Notes: generated by a model from the sequence alone, not told the origin. DNA of 64,000 nt from Campylobacterales bacterium (GCA_016938175.1 JAFGVE010000016.1:23173-87172), one strand, 5' to 3'; numbered from the stretch's first letter, positions 26,061 through 35,219 are shown. Numbers and translations: made by a program.

Positions 26061-27231
26061 ATTAGTAGAGTTAGACTCTGGTGTATGTGCAGCAGAGGGA
26101 TTTTACGCAGATGGTGTTAGTGCAGGACTAAAAGCTAAAGGTGCAAAAGATATGGCTTTTATATATTCTGATACTCTGTGTAATATAGCTTCTGTTTTTA
26201 CAACAAATAAAATGGCGGCAGCGCCTATTAAACACTTTAAAGCAAAAGGTGATTTTCAGACAAACTTTGTTTTTATAAACTCTAAAAATGCTAATGCAAT
26301 GACTGGTTCTTCAGGAGTGAGTGATATAGAAGAGATACTTTCAACATTACCAAACACTCTGGTAAACCCTTTGATGAGTTCTACAGGTGTTATTGGTGTA
26401 AGACTCCCAAAAGAGAAAATTATCAATGGGACAAAGCTTTTTGATTTGAGTATGAAAAATCCTCATTCAGCTGCACAAGCGATTATGACAACAGACTCTT
26501 TTTCAAAAGAAAAAGCATTTCGTGTAGAGCTTGAAGATGGAAGTGCATTTCATATAGGTGCAATGGCAAAAGGTGCAGGGATGATAAATCCTGCAATGGC
26601 TACAATGCTTTGTTTTATAACTACAGATGCAGATGCTCCTGTAAATGAGATGCAAAAAATGTTAGATGAAGCAACCGTCACAACGTTTAATGCGGCAAGT
26701 GTTGATGGGGATACTTCTACAAATGATACTGTAATGCTTTTTGCGAACGGCAAAAGCGGTGCTTATCATAAAGAAGCATTTGCAGAAGCGCTTCATGCAA
26801 TTATGCTCTTTTTAGCACGTGAAATGGTAAGAGACGGTGAGGGTGCTACAAAACTAGTGACATATAATGTAACTGGTGCGAAAAATGATGTTGAAGCTGA
26901 GAGAGTTGCAAAAGCACTCTCTGACTCACTTCTTGTAAAAACTGCACTTTATGGTGAAGACCCAAACTGGGGAAGAATTGCTTCAACGGTTGGAGCAAGT
27001 GGTGTAGAAGCTGATGAGGCTACACTTACTATAAAGTTTAACGATTTGTGTGTTTATGAAAGAGGTAAGCTTCTTTTTAATGCAGAGATGGAAAAAGAAG
27101 CCGCTGCTATTATGAAACTGAGTGAGTTTACAATTTCTTGTGACCTTGGAATCGCTTCTGGCGCATTTACTGCGTTTGGTTGTGACTTGGGTTATGAGTA
27201 CGTAAAAATAAATGCAGATTACAGAACGTAA
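26053..27231 (+). CDS. argJ: Bifunctional ornithine acetyltransferase / N-acetylglutamate synthase
   Basis: A 392-residue ArgJ that recycles acetyl groups in arginine synthesis. The self-cleavage site is the Ala-Thr-Met-Leu of MINPAMATMLCFITTDA, whose threonine becomes the nucleophile of the beta chain. EDPNWGRIASTVGASG and the C-terminal end are conserved. The start is a TTG overlapping the channel gene. Whether it has both activities or only the transacetylase one cannot be judged by eye. Confidence 0.95.
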   Translation: MYKLVELDSGVCAAEGFYADGVSAGLKAKGAKDMAFIYSDTLCNIASVFTTNKMAAAPIKHFKAKGDFQTNFVFINSKNANAMTGSSGVSDIEEILSTLPNTLVNPLMSSTGVIGVRLPKEKIINGTKLFDLSMKNPHSAAQAIMTTDSFSKEKAFRVELEDGSAFHIGAMAKGAGMINPAMATMLCFITTDADAPVNEMQKMLDEATVTTFNAASVDGDTSTNDTVMLFANGKSGAYHKEAFAEALHAIMLFLAREMVRDGEGATKLVTYNVTGAKNDVEAERVAKALSDSLLVKTALYGEDPNWGRIASTVGASGVEADEATLTIKFNDLCVYERGKLLFNAEMEKEAAAIMKLSEFTISCDLGIASGAFTAFGCDLGYEYVKINADYRT

Positions 27232-27262
27232 GCATTTCTATATATATTTATAACTACATACT

Positions 27263-27300
27263 ATCTTCACTTATGACTGACTTGAAAAATAAGTGAAGAT
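27263..27300. promoter_or_regulatory. Inverted repeat of ATCTTCAC upstream of the cytochrome/two-component operon
   Basis: Perfect 12-base arms ATCTTCACTTAT (27263-27274) and ATAAGTGAAGAT (27289-27300) with a 14-base spacer. No T-run follows, so it is not an obvious argJ terminator. The core ATCTTCAC recurs twice as a tandem repeat at 27365-27386. A TATAAT lies downstream at 27326-27331. Confidence 0.55.
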
Positions 27301-27364
27301 GAAATTCTACAGAGATTTTTCCCTTTATAATAAAATAATTTACTTTCTCCCAAGCAAAAATAAA

Positions 27365-27386
27365 TAATCTTCACATAATCTTCACA
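27365..27386 (+). promoter_or_regulatory. Tandem 11-bp direct repeat, likely OmpR-type regulator site
   Basis: TAATCTTCACA occurs twice end to end (27365-27375 and 27376-27386). An 11-bp period is the classic arrangement for a head-to-tail OmpR/PhoB-family dimer. The repeat ends 9 bp before a possible -10 (TAAACT, 27396-27401), where such activators replace the -35. An OmpR-type regulator is encoded in the downstream operon. Confidence 0.6.
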
Positions 27387-27432
27387 AATAATTTTTAAAC
27401 TCTATTTTGAAAATCAAAAATGGAGTGAAAAT

Positions 27433-28566
27433 ATGAAAGAAGCAATACGCTTAGTAGTTGCGAGTGTGGCAACAATTACATTAATAACTGGATGTGGAGA
27501 TACATATGATTCTGAAGAAGAAGCTAATTATCAGTCTGCATTAAATACGAATCTAGGTTCTCTGCAAAGAGAGGTAAATTATCTCATAGATGCGCAGAGT
27601 AGTTTATCACTATATACTTTTGATGATGACTTTTTAAACGTAACAAACTGTGATGCAACGTGTCAGCAAACATGGCCAATCTTTACGGGTAGTAATACTG
27701 AGAGTACAAATATACAGGTTTTTGATACAAATACGAGTCATTTAGCATACAGACAACATTCTATGTATTTTTTCAATGGAGACAGTGTTGAGGGTGATGT
27801 CAATGGAGATAATGTTAAGAACGTTTGGCACTTAATATATGCACCGGCAGGTACAAATGATTCCCAGACAGAGTTTTCACAAGCAAGCAATAGCATGACA
27901 CAGACTTACTTAACTGGTGTCAACAGCATGACACTCTATGTGTATGACAAAGACGACATAAACGTAAGTAATTGTGATGGTACACCGGACGCTATGCCTT
28001 TAGGAAGTTGTGAGGCGAGATGGCCTGTGTTTTATACTGAAGATTTATCTAATTTACCTAAGGGGCTTGATGCAGCTGACTTTGGAACTATAGATAGAGA
28101 CCTTACAAAAACACTCAAAGATGCTAATGGAGACCCTATAGCAACAAAACAGACAACGTACAAGGGACAACCTCTTTACTACTGGTTTCAAGATGCAAAA
28201 GCTGGTGATGCGACAGGAGATTGGGTCGCTGGTGTTTGGCATGTCGTAGAACTTGAGGCACAAAAAACATCAACTGTTGAGACTTCTCCATACACGGCTG
28301 CTGCAGCTGCACTGGGAGAAGTGATTTTTACTGATCCAAACAAGTGTGCAAGTTGTCATGGTACTGATGGACAAACACCACCTTTAGGTGTTGATAATGT
28401 CATTGCAAAGTATGGAGATGCTGCGCTCATAGACCAAAAACTAAAAGATATGAGAGATAATGGCAACCCGAATAATAGACACCCTGCGATGGTGAGTATA
28501 GCGCAAGGATTGTCGGATGAGGCAATCATAAACTTAAGTGCTTTCATCGCTACCCTCAAGAAGTAA
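27433..28566 (+). CDS. Lipoprotein with two PF03640-like repeats and a c-type cytochrome domain
   Basis: 377 residues. The signal peptide ends in a lipobox, LITGC, so the mature protein is lipid-anchored from Cys21. Two repeats of the 'secreted lipoprotein' type follow: the first from SLYTFDDDFLN to VWHLI, the second from TLYVYDKDDIN to VWHVVE, each with an internal cysteine pair. A C-terminal mono-haem cytochrome has CASCH near residue 300 and a likely methionine ligand in HPAMV. It is an extracytoplasmic electron-transfer protein by composition; the partner is unknown. First gene of a probable five-gene operon, with a 3-bp gap to the next. Confidence 0.8.
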   Translation: MKEAIRLVVASVATITLITGCGDTYDSEEEANYQSALNTNLGSLQREVNYLIDAQSSLSLYTFDDDFLNVTNCDATCQQTWPIFTGSNTESTNIQVFDTNTSHLAYRQHSMYFFNGDSVEGDVNGDNVKNVWHLIYAPAGTNDSQTEFSQASNSMTQTYLTGVNSMTLYVYDKDDINVSNCDGTPDAMPLGSCEARWPVFYTEDLSNLPKGLDAADFGTIDRDLTKTLKDANGDPIATKQTTYKGQPLYYWFQDAKAGDATGDWVAGVWHVVELEAQKTSTVETSPYTAAAAALGEVIFTDPNKCASCHGTDGQTPPLGVDNVIAKYGDAALIDQKLKDMRDNGNPNNRHPAMVSIAQGLSDEAIINLSAFIATLKK

Positions 28567-28569
28567 AAA

Positions 28570-29316
28570 ATGCGTAGAGTTTTTTTACTTTTAATTCTTG
28601 CTCTTATGAGCAAGGAGAGTTTTGCATTTGAATCTGGTCAGTTGAGTTTAGATACACCAAACGTACTTTTACAAGGTGAGGGTGCATTTGGAATTCGACA
28701 TAGGTTTTATGGTGAAATTGATGATGTAGATAGATTTTTTGGTGCCGATGATGGTGGTAATATGTACCTTACATTAAAGTATGCACTTTTTGACAACTTA
28801 GTTTTGGGAGTTGACCATACACGTGATGAGAGTGCTTATGGAGTAGGTTTAGAGTATTCATATGATTTTACTTGGTTTAAAGCTGGTATTAGAGCGAATG
28901 GATTTCGTTTAAACAAAGGAGTTGAAAAATATCATTCGAGTTATCATACTATCGCCTCTTTACAAACACCAAATTACTTTGAACATCTGAATTTTACTGT
29001 TAATTATGGATACGATGCATATTACAAACATCAAATTATGGGTGGTGGTATAGACCTCAATGTAAATAACTTTATGCCATTTTTGACTTTTACAGAAAAA
29101 CTCTCAATTTTGGGTGAGTATTATCCGCAAGTTGACAAAGTAGATGGTGTTTCTGGTAAATATGACTCGTATGCATTTGGTATAAAGTTTCAGACATATG
29201 CACACCATTTTGAGATTCTTGCGACAAACTCAACAAATATGGATCCTCGAACAATGTCTATGGGAACAAATAGCGATAAACTACATCTTGGATTTAATAT
29301 AAATAGAAAATTTTAA
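28570..29316 (+). CDS. Putative outer-membrane beta-barrel protein
   Basis: A 248-residue exported protein. Signal peptide MRRVFLLLILALMSKESFAF is followed by alternating amphipathic strands rich in Tyr, Phe and Gly (for example LVLGVDHTRDESAYGVGLEYSYDF) and it ends in a terminal phenylalanine (NINRKF), the usual signal for barrel assembly. It may belong to the DUF5777 group, but I am not sure. It sits between two exported cytochromes with gaps of 3 and 14 bp, so it could be a pore or a scaffold for them. Confidence 0.7.
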   Translation: MRRVFLLLILALMSKESFAFESGQLSLDTPNVLLQGEGAFGIRHRFYGEIDDVDRFFGADDGGNMYLTLKYALFDNLVLGVDHTRDESAYGVGLEYSYDFTWFKAGIRANGFRLNKGVEKYHSSYHTIASLQTPNYFEHLNFTVNYGYDAYYKHQIMGGGIDLNVNNFMPFLTFTEKLSILGEYYPQVDKVDGVSGKYDSYAFGIKFQTYAHHFEILATNSTNMDPRTMSMGTNSDKLHLGFNINRKF

Positions 29317-29330
29317 ATAAGGAGCTTGGT

Positions 29331-29852
29331 ATGAAATACATTTTTATGCTTATAGTGGCACTTGGTTCTCTTTTTGGGGCTGATACATATGAAAAATATG
29401 ATACGAAACTTCCAGATATGGTAATGCCTGATAATAATCTCTCTTTTGCAGAGATACAAGATTATCAAAACTACAAAATTGTTGCGACACATTTTAGAAA
29501 CGATAAAAATGAGTTGCGTTATATTCTCGCTAATCCTATAGGATATAATGCTTTAAAAAATAAGTTAAAAGTTATGCCAGAAGGTAGTAAGTTTGTCAAA
29601 ATCGGCTGGTCTGTTAAAGAGATGACACTCTTTCCTAGCGCACTTGAAGCTGATAAGATTCAAAGAGTAGAGTATATGGTTAAAGATTCTAAAAAGTTCA
29701 ATCATGATGGTGATAACTGGGGATACGCACGATTTGTGAAGAGTGGTGAGAAGTATACTCCTTGGATGCATGGTACTCAAAGCTGTATAAGTTGCCATAT
29801 AGCTGCAAAAGATACCGACTATCTTTTTACTGACTTACAGTCTACGTTTTAA
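29331..29852 (+). CDS. Cytochrome P460-like periplasmic protein
   Basis: 173 residues with signal peptide MKYIFMLIVALGSLFGA. The mature part fits the cytochrome P460 fold and has one haem c site, CISCH, close to the C terminus, followed by the family-like ending AAKDTDYLFTDL. P460 cytochromes oxidise hydroxylamine or bind NO in nitrifiers and methanotrophs, while many relatives have no known role. The lysine that cross-links haem in true P460 cannot be assigned by eye. The response regulator gene begins 2 bp later, so sensing and redox functions share a message. Confidence 0.78.
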   Translation: MKYIFMLIVALGSLFGADTYEKYDTKLPDMVMPDNNLSFAEIQDYQNYKIVATHFRNDKNELRYILANPIGYNALKNKLKVMPEGSKFVKIGWSVKEMTLFPSALEADKIQRVEYMVKDSKKFNHDGDNWGYARFVKSGEKYTPWMHGTQSCISCHIAAKDTDYLFTDLQSTF

Positions 29853-29854
29853 GC

Positions 29855-30550
29855 ATGAAGCATAAAATCCTAATTGTTGAAGATGAACTAGACATTGCTA
29901 ATTTAATCTCAAATCGTCTCAATAAAGATGAGTACGATGTCCATGTTGCCCTAAACGGTACAGAGGCTTTGGAACTCATTAAGACGCAAGATTTTGATTT
30001 GGTCTCTTTGGATATTATGCTTCCCGGAATTGATGGTTTAACTCTGTGTAAAGAGCTGAGAAAAAGAAATCTCAATACTTTGATTATTATTGTCAGTGCT
30101 TTAGATTTGGATGAGAGTAAGGAAAAAGCATATAGTTTAGGAGCAGATGACTATATCTCAAAACCTTTTCAACCAAAACTTTTGGCACTTAAGATTGCGT
30201 CACTCCTTCATAGAAGGGCTGAAATTCTCCAATCTCCTTTACAGTATAAAAAATTTATTGAGCATAACAGTCTGCTGCAAAGTTTTTTTATACATAACGA
30301 ACAGCTACAACTAACTCCAAGTGAGTATCTGATTTTTGAAACACTCTTTAGTAATCCTATTAAGATATTTTCCAAAGATGAACTTTCACAAATTTTGTAC
30401 AATGAAGATCTTGGAAATATAGATAGAGAAGGGATTCGTACACATATCTATACGCTTAGAAAAAAAATCTCTCATTTCACAACTGAAGAGATAATTCAAA
30501 CTGTACGAGGAGTTGGTTTTACACTCTACAAGGATGTAAAAAGTAGATGA
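29855..30550 (+). CDS. OmpR/PhoB-family response regulator
   Basis: 231 residues. The receiver keeps the acidic pair (VEDELD), the phosphoacceptor aspartate in LVSLDIMLPG (about residue 53) and the lysine of ISKPFQP. The C-terminal winged helix (LTPSEYLIFETLF to GIRTHIYTLRKKI and VRGVGFTL) is OmpR-type. Such proteins bind direct repeats spaced 11 bp, exactly as found at 27365-27386 upstream of this operon. It overlaps the kinase gene by ATGA. Confidence 0.94.
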   Translation: MKHKILIVEDELDIANLISNRLNKDEYDVHVALNGTEALELIKTQDFDLVSLDIMLPGIDGLTLCKELRKRNLNTLIIIVSALDLDESKEKAYSLGADDYISKPFQPKLLALKIASLLHRRAEILQSPLQYKKFIEHNSLLQSFFIHNEQLQLTPSEYLIFETLFSNPIKIFSKDELSQILYNEDLGNIDREGIRTHIYTLRKKISHFTTEEIIQTVRGVGFTLYKDVKSR

Positions 30551-32382
30551 GTATTAAGTATAAAATTTTACTGCCTCTTTTAGTAATGGTAGTTTTTGTT
30601 GTAAGTACAATTAACTATCTTTACACACGGTATGTAGAGGAGTATATAACAAAAAGCTCCCTGCAACAACTAGAAGTTATAGGGAGTATTACAGAAGATA
30701 AAATAGACCTCTATATACAACAAATGAGAGATAAGTTAGAGCTTTTTAATACAAGAATGTATCTTTTTGAAAAGCTCAAAGAGTATGATGAGTTTCACAA
30801 TTTACAAATTCAGCATATAGTTTCTAACATTTTGAAGTTTTCTTATGCAAGTGAAAAAGATATTGTCGACATTGTCATTCTGGACAGCCAGTTTAAAATA
30901 ATCGCTTCAAAGTTAGACACAATAGACGCTGAAAATAACTTTATTAAAAGACTTTTGGAAGCAAATCGTCATACACCAATGACAAAACTTGAGTATGTTA
31001 GTGACAAGAAGATGCCTCTTATGTACATTAGTTCTCCAATACTTGATAAAAATAGATTGATAGGTACTTCTATATTTGTCATAAAACTGAGCTATCTAAA
31101 CAGTTTACTTACCAATGATGTTGAGATAGGAAAAACGGGTGAGATTTTTATGGGGAGTAAAAATGGCAATAAACTCATTTTATTTACCCCTTTAAAGTTT
31201 TCGCATTATCCAATGTACTGCACCAATAGTGATTTCAATAATTATATATCGCATCAGATTATGAGTGCAGACACCAAACATCAAACTCTCAAAGATGCAC
31301 TGGACTATAGAAAAGCACGAGTTGTTTTGTCACTTCATTACAATAAAGTATTAGAGTCGGTCATCGTTGTGAAAAAAGACATTCAAGAGTTGATGGAACC
31401 GATTGAGGAGATAAAAAAATACCAACTTATCATTGTAAGTGTTGGTATCTTGTTTATCATAGGTTTAAGTCTTTTGATTTCAAATAAGATTATTAAAACT
31501 ATTCGCAGTATAGTTCGCATTACATCAAAAATTTCTAATGGAAAGTTTGATGAGAGAATAGGAAATCATGGAAGTGATGAGTTGGGTCAGTTGGCTCAAT
31601 CAGTCAATAAAATGGCAAACTTTATGATAAACGCAAATCAAATTGCCGAAGCCAAGGTTGTCGAACAGACCAAACTACTCCAAGAGAGTAATGATAAGTT
31701 ACAAAATCACAATGAAAATCTCAGTACAGTAATTAAGTCACTTTCACACGACATTAGGACTCCTTTGACTATTATAAATGGCTACTTAGAAGAGTTGGAT
31801 GATGGAATAGTTAAATATAACGATATTCCAAAAGTGACTGAAATACTCAAAAGAGAGACAGCATATATTAATGAGTTGTCTACAGAAGTTATTGATTATA
31901 TACAGTCGAGTGATTTAAAGCTTAACAACAAAGAGATGATTATCTTAAATTATTTTCTTGAACAAGAAGTGTGTCCTCTTATACGCACGCCAAAAAATGT
32001 ACGTTTAATATGTGAGGTTTCAACAAATAATTTAGTCTATTTTAATAAGACCGCATTGAAAAAGATTCTTGTTAATCTACTTCATAATGCTTCTAAATAT
32101 ACAAGTGAAGGGTATATTGTGATTAAATCGAGTGTCGATACCATAATTGTTGAAGATAGCGGTGTCGGTATTAGTAAAAAGTATTCGCAAATGGTTTTTG
32201 AACCATTTTACAGTATAGACCAAAGTAGAAACAGAGATAAGAATGGTTTTGGCTTAGGTCTGTCAATAGCTAAAAATTTAGCGTATAAAAATGGTTACAA
32301 CCTTTATCTTGACACTACATACAGTGAAGGTGCACGTTTTATACTTGAACCGATTTGGGAGAGTAGTCGTCTAGAAGACTAA
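30547..32382 (+). CDS. Sensor histidine kinase
   Basis: 611 residues: a first helix (about 7-25), a large periplasmic sensor domain that looks dCache-like (about 30-290, with IVDIVILDSQFKIIAS and ISSPILDKNRLIGTSIF), a second helix (about 295-318), HAMP, a coiled coil, HisKA with the phosphoacceptor histidine in SLSHDIRTPL (about residue 400), and a HATPase with the N box LLHNASKYT, the G1 box EDSGVGIS and the G2 box GFGLGLSI. It pairs with the overlapping response regulator. The co-transcribed cytochromes suggest a redox-active or nitrogenous ligand, but this is inference. Confidence 0.93.
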   Translation: MSIKYKILLPLLVMVVFVVSTINYLYTRYVEEYITKSSLQQLEVIGSITEDKIDLYIQQMRDKLELFNTRMYLFEKLKEYDEFHNLQIQHIVSNILKFSYASEKDIVDIVILDSQFKIIASKLDTIDAENNFIKRLLEANRHTPMTKLEYVSDKKMPLMYISSPILDKNRLIGTSIFVIKLSYLNSLLTNDVEIGKTGEIFMGSKNGNKLILFTPLKFSHYPMYCTNSDFNNYISHQIMSADTKHQTLKDALDYRKARVVLSLHYNKVLESVIVVKKDIQELMEPIEEIKKYQLIIVSVGILFIIGLSLLISNKIIKTIRSIVRITSKISNGKFDERIGNHGSDELGQLAQSVNKMANFMINANQIAEAKVVEQTKLLQESNDKLQNHNENLSTVIKSLSHDIRTPLTIINGYLEELDDGIVKYNDIPKVTEILKRETAYINELSTEVIDYIQSSDLKLNNKEMIILNYFLEQEVCPLIRTPKNVRLICEVSTNNLVYFNKTALKKILVNLLHNASKYTSEGYIVIKSSVDTIIVEDSGVGISKKYSQMVFEPFYSIDQSRNRDKNGFGLGLSIAKNLAYKNGYNLYLDTTYSEGARFILEPIWESSRLED

Positions 32383-33005
32383 AGAGTCTCTAGTAGTTCT
32401 TTTACTAACCATTTTGACTCAAGAAGCAGTGCCTCATTTGTATAAAGTTTTACTGTAAATACATCATCAACTTCATAAGTACCAACTCCTTTTGGTGTGC
32501 CACTCATTATGATGTCGCCATCTTCAAGAGACATAAACGTAAGAATCTCTTTGAGCATCTCATCTGGTTTATAGATCATCAGCTCATAATTAGCAAATTG
32601 AGTAAGAACATCATTTTTATAGAGCTCAAATCTAAGGGAACTAACATCGTCTGTAAGGAGAACAAACTCACTTAAAACCGCAGAACCGTTAAAGGCTTTT
32701 GCTCGCTCCCATGGTAAGCCTTTGGCTTTCATTTTGTTTTGGATGTCAGCTTTTGTTAGGTCAAGACCGAGCCCAACGCCTGCTATTTTTTTATTTTGTA
32801 TGAGAAAACATATCTCTCCTTCAAAACGTGTATCTTCACTGTAGTAAAAGAGAGTATCTGAGATAGCTGAGTTTGGTTTGTTGAAGAGTACCATTGCATC
32901 AGGCATCTCATTATGTAGCTCTTTGATGTGTTCAACATAGTTTCTTCCTATGCAGACTATTTTAGAAGGTGTAATTTCTCTATTTTCGTATGTAATTGTA
33001 TTCAT
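32379..33005 (-). CDS. Fumarylacetoacetate hydrolase-family protein
   Basis: 208 residues matching the FAH C-terminal domain: KIVCIGRNYVEHIKEL, the metal-binding glutamates in RFEGEICFLIQ, then GLGLDLTKADIQ and the ending IIMSGTPKGVG. Members are hydrolases, isomerases or oxaloacetate decarboxylases; the substrate cannot be told. It converges on the histidine kinase with a 4-bp overlap of the coding ends. Confidence 0.88.
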   Translation of the reverse strand: MNTITYENREITPSKIVCIGRNYVEHIKELHNEMPDAMVLFNKPNSAISDTLFYYSEDTRFEGEICFLIQNKKIAGVGLGLDLTKADIQNKMKAKGLPWERAKAFNGSAVLSEFVLLTDDVSSLRFELYKNDVLTQFANYELMIYKPDEMLKEILTFMSLEDGDIIMSGTPKGVGTYEVDDVFTVKLYTNEALLLESKWLVKELLETL

Positions 33006-33042
33006 ATTTGTACTTATTCTTATGGTTTAGTTCTGTATTGTA

Positions 33043-33048
33043 TATAAT
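33043..33048 (+). promoter_or_regulatory. -10 box of the transglutaminase-like gene
   Basis: TATAAT 45 bp upstream of the ATG at 33094. Confidence 0.5.
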
Positions 33049-33093
33049 TTTATGAACAATACGAAGTTAGATAGTTGAAAAGATGGAGTAGTT

Positions 33094-33666
33094 ATGCAAA
33101 AGTATCTCAAAGTAAGTGAGTATGTAGATTTTTTACATCCAGATATTCAAAGAGTGGCTTTAGAACTCGCTGAGGGTTTAGAAAGTGATGCTGCCATTAC
33201 AAAAGCCTGTTTTGAGTATGTGAGAGATACGATTCGACATACGGGTGATTATAAAGATAATATAAACACATATATTGCCAGTGATGTTTTGAAGTATAAA
33301 ACTGGCTGGTGTTATGCAAAAAGCATTTTACTTGCAGCACTTTTACGAGCGAATGGGATTCCCACAGCTTTTTGCTATCAAAGACTCTCTTGTTCAGAGT
33401 ATGTGAAAGATGTTTACTGTCTGCATGGTTTGAATGCAGTTTATCTCAAAGAGTATGGGTGGTATAGAGTTGATGCTCGTGGCAATAAAAAGGGTGTAGA
33501 TGCACAGTTTACTCCTCCACAAGAGAAGCTCGCGTTTGATTTACAAGAAAATGAGTATGATTTAGCAGAGTTATATGATGAGCCTTTAGATGTTGTCATA
33601 GAAGCACTTAAAACACATAAAACGTATGATGCCATTATCAATAATTTTCCAGATTTAAAATCTTAG
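33094..33666 (+). CDS. Transglutaminase-like cysteine protease-fold protein
   Basis: A 190-residue cytoplasmic protein with the papain-like transglutaminase core. The catalytic cysteine is in KTGWCYAKS, the histidine in CLHGLNAVYL and the aspartate in RVDARGNKKG. Members include peptidases and amidases; no substrate is evident. It stands alone with its own promoter, and an AraC-type regulator gene follows 68 bp later with a separate TATAAT. Confidence 0.88.
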   Translation: MQKYLKVSEYVDFLHPDIQRVALELAEGLESDAAITKACFEYVRDTIRHTGDYKDNINTYIASDVLKYKTGWCYAKSILLAALLRANGIPTAFCYQRLSCSEYVKDVYCLHGLNAVYLKEYGWYRVDARGNKKGVDAQFTPPQEKLAFDLQENEYDLAELYDEPLDVVIEALKTHKTYDAIINNFPDLKS

Positions 33667-33700
33667 CAAGTATGGAGTAGTTTGAATTTAGAATAGTTCC

Positions 33701-33706
33701 TATAAT
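33701..33706 (+). promoter_or_regulatory. -10 box of the AraC-type regulator gene
   Basis: TATAAT 28 bp before the ATG at 33735. Confidence 0.5.
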
Positions 33707-33734
33707 ACCACTACTTTTTGAAAAGAGAGTTGTT

Positions 33735-34556
33735 ATGTCGTTAAAGCAAGAGTATATAGAGTCGGTGTATAAGGTTGTATTTTACATTGAAAAGCATTAC
33801 AATGAGAACTTAACCTTAGAGGAACTCTCTAAAGTTGCAGGATTTTCTAAGTACCATTTTCACAGAATTTTTAAGTCAGTTATGCAAGAGAATGTGGCTG
33901 ATTATGTACGCAAAATACGCCTACAAAATACCTTATCTAAACTCAAAACAAAAAAGAGTATTACCGATATTGCAATGGAGAGTGGCTATGAGACAAATGC
34001 TTCGTTCTCAAAAGCATTTAAAAAACGTTTTGGTACCTCTCCTCGTGAATTTTCAAAAAAGTTAAAAATACAAAAAGGAGAGAGTATGTTAGAACCCAAA
34101 ATAGTTCAAATGGATCCAATAGAAGTACTCTTTGTACGAAAAAGAGGTGATTATAAAGAGTCAGCGGACGCAGCGTGGATAAGTATGGTCGAGTACATTA
34201 CAAAACACAATCTTTTTGAGCGTGTAGCTGTACGATATGGAATTTCACATGATAATCCAACCATTATAGAGGCTGAAAACTTGCGTTATGACGCTTGTAT
34301 AGAGTTTCATGGAACTCTTCCAAAAGAAGAGGGAGAGGTTTTGCGTAAGCAGATTAGTGGTGGTAAGTATGCTGTGTTTTTACATCAGGGTGACTATATG
34401 CTACTAGGAGAGACATTTAAATCAGTGGGTGATTGGATTGTAGCAAACAATGTAGCCTTGCGAGATGAGCCTCAAGTGCAAAAGTATCTTGATTTAGACC
34501 CGAGTGGAATTGCAGTTAAGGATTTACGTACAGAAATATATGTACCGATAGTCTAA
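33735..34556 (+). CDS. AraC-family regulator with GyrI-like ligand domain
   Basis: 273 residues. The N-terminal ~100 hold the two helix-turn-helix motifs of AraC proteins (LTLEELSKVAGFSKYHFHRIFK and SITDIAMESGYETNASFSKAFKKRFGTSP). The C-terminal ~155 form a GyrI-like (SOUL/Rob-type) domain beginning MLEPKIVQMDPIEVLFVRKRGDY and containing GGKYAVFLHQGDY. Rob-type regulators bind small hydrophobic effectors and control efflux or stress genes. A target is not evident; the adjacent barrel gene is a possibility. Confidence 0.92.
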   Translation: MSLKQEYIESVYKVVFYIEKHYNENLTLEELSKVAGFSKYHFHRIFKSVMQENVADYVRKIRLQNTLSKLKTKKSITDIAMESGYETNASFSKAFKKRFGTSPREFSKKLKIQKGESMLEPKIVQMDPIEVLFVRKRGDYKESADAAWISMVEYITKHNLFERVAVRYGISHDNPTIIEAENLRYDACIEFHGTLPKEEGEVLRKQISGGKYAVFLHQGDYMLLGETFKSVGDWIVANNVALRDEPQVQKYLDLDPSGIAVKDLRTEIYVPIV

Positions 34557-34619
34557 AAAAGAACAAAAATAGAGAATTAAGTAGACAACTCAAGTAAAGT
34601 CTTTATTAGTTTATTGGAC

Positions 34620-34625
34620 TATAAT
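34620..34625 (+). promoter_or_regulatory. -10 box of the small barrel gene
   Basis: TATAAT 30 bp before the ATG at 34656. Confidence 0.5.
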
Positions 34626-34655
34626 ATTGCCCTAGACAAATATTGGGAGATAAAA

Positions 34656-35219
34656 ATGTTTAAAAAACTAACTACAGCTACAGTGGTTTCACTGCTTCTT
34701 GCGACAACTTCAATGGCAAGAGAACACCATGAAAAAGAGGGAGAGTTTTATATAATTGCCAAAGCTTTAATGACTACATCGGAGTCATTAACAGAGGGTG
34801 AGGATGTAAAACTTGATGCAGATATGGGAGGCGGTATAGGAATTGATGTCGGTTACAGACTTCCTTACCATTTTGCTCTGGAGTTAGATACTTCTTACTC
34901 TACAAACAAGGTAACAGAGACTCGCGTAGGTGAAGAGCCAAGAAGCGGTACGGCAAAGTACTGGACATATGCGATGGATGTAACGTACACATTTCCTATA
35001 ACACATCACATTGGTTTAATGGGTAAAGTTGGTTATGAGTTTGAACATGAAGATATTGATGCTTTAGAGACTCAAGGTGATGATAGTGGTGTTGTATATG
35101 GTGGCGGTATTGAGTACCATATTAATAACCATTATGAGGCTTTAGTTGAGTATGAGGAGAGCGCTATTGAGTCTCCTCGTGGTTCAAGTATTTACGCAGG
35201 TGTAAAATACATCTTTTAA
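34656..35219 (+). CDS. Outer-membrane beta-barrel protein (OmpW/porin-like small barrel)
   Basis: 187 residues from the ATG at 34656, preceded by GGGAG; a frame extension to 34614 runs through the -10. Signal peptide MFKKLTTATVVSLLLATTSMA. The mature chain alternates hydrophobic and polar residues, typical of an eight-stranded barrel (GIDVGYRLPYHFALELD, YAMDVTYTFPI, GLMGKVGYEFEHE, YEALVEYEESAI), and ends in phenylalanine (GVKYIF). No transport function can be assigned. Confidence 0.8.
   Translation: MFKKLTTATVVSLLLATTSMAREHHEKEGEFYIIAKALMTTSESLTEGEDVKLDADMGGGIGIDVGYRLPYHFALELDTSYSTNKVTETRVGEEPRSGTAKYWTYAMDVTYTFPITHHIGLMGKVGYEFEHEDIDALETQGDDSGVVYGGGIEYHINNHYEALVEYEESAIESPRGSSIYAGVKYIF

Noticed and set aside
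27263..27300. Considered as the argJ terminator
   Set aside because: No T-run follows the stem, and its core sequence recurs in tandem near the next gene, which fits an operator better.
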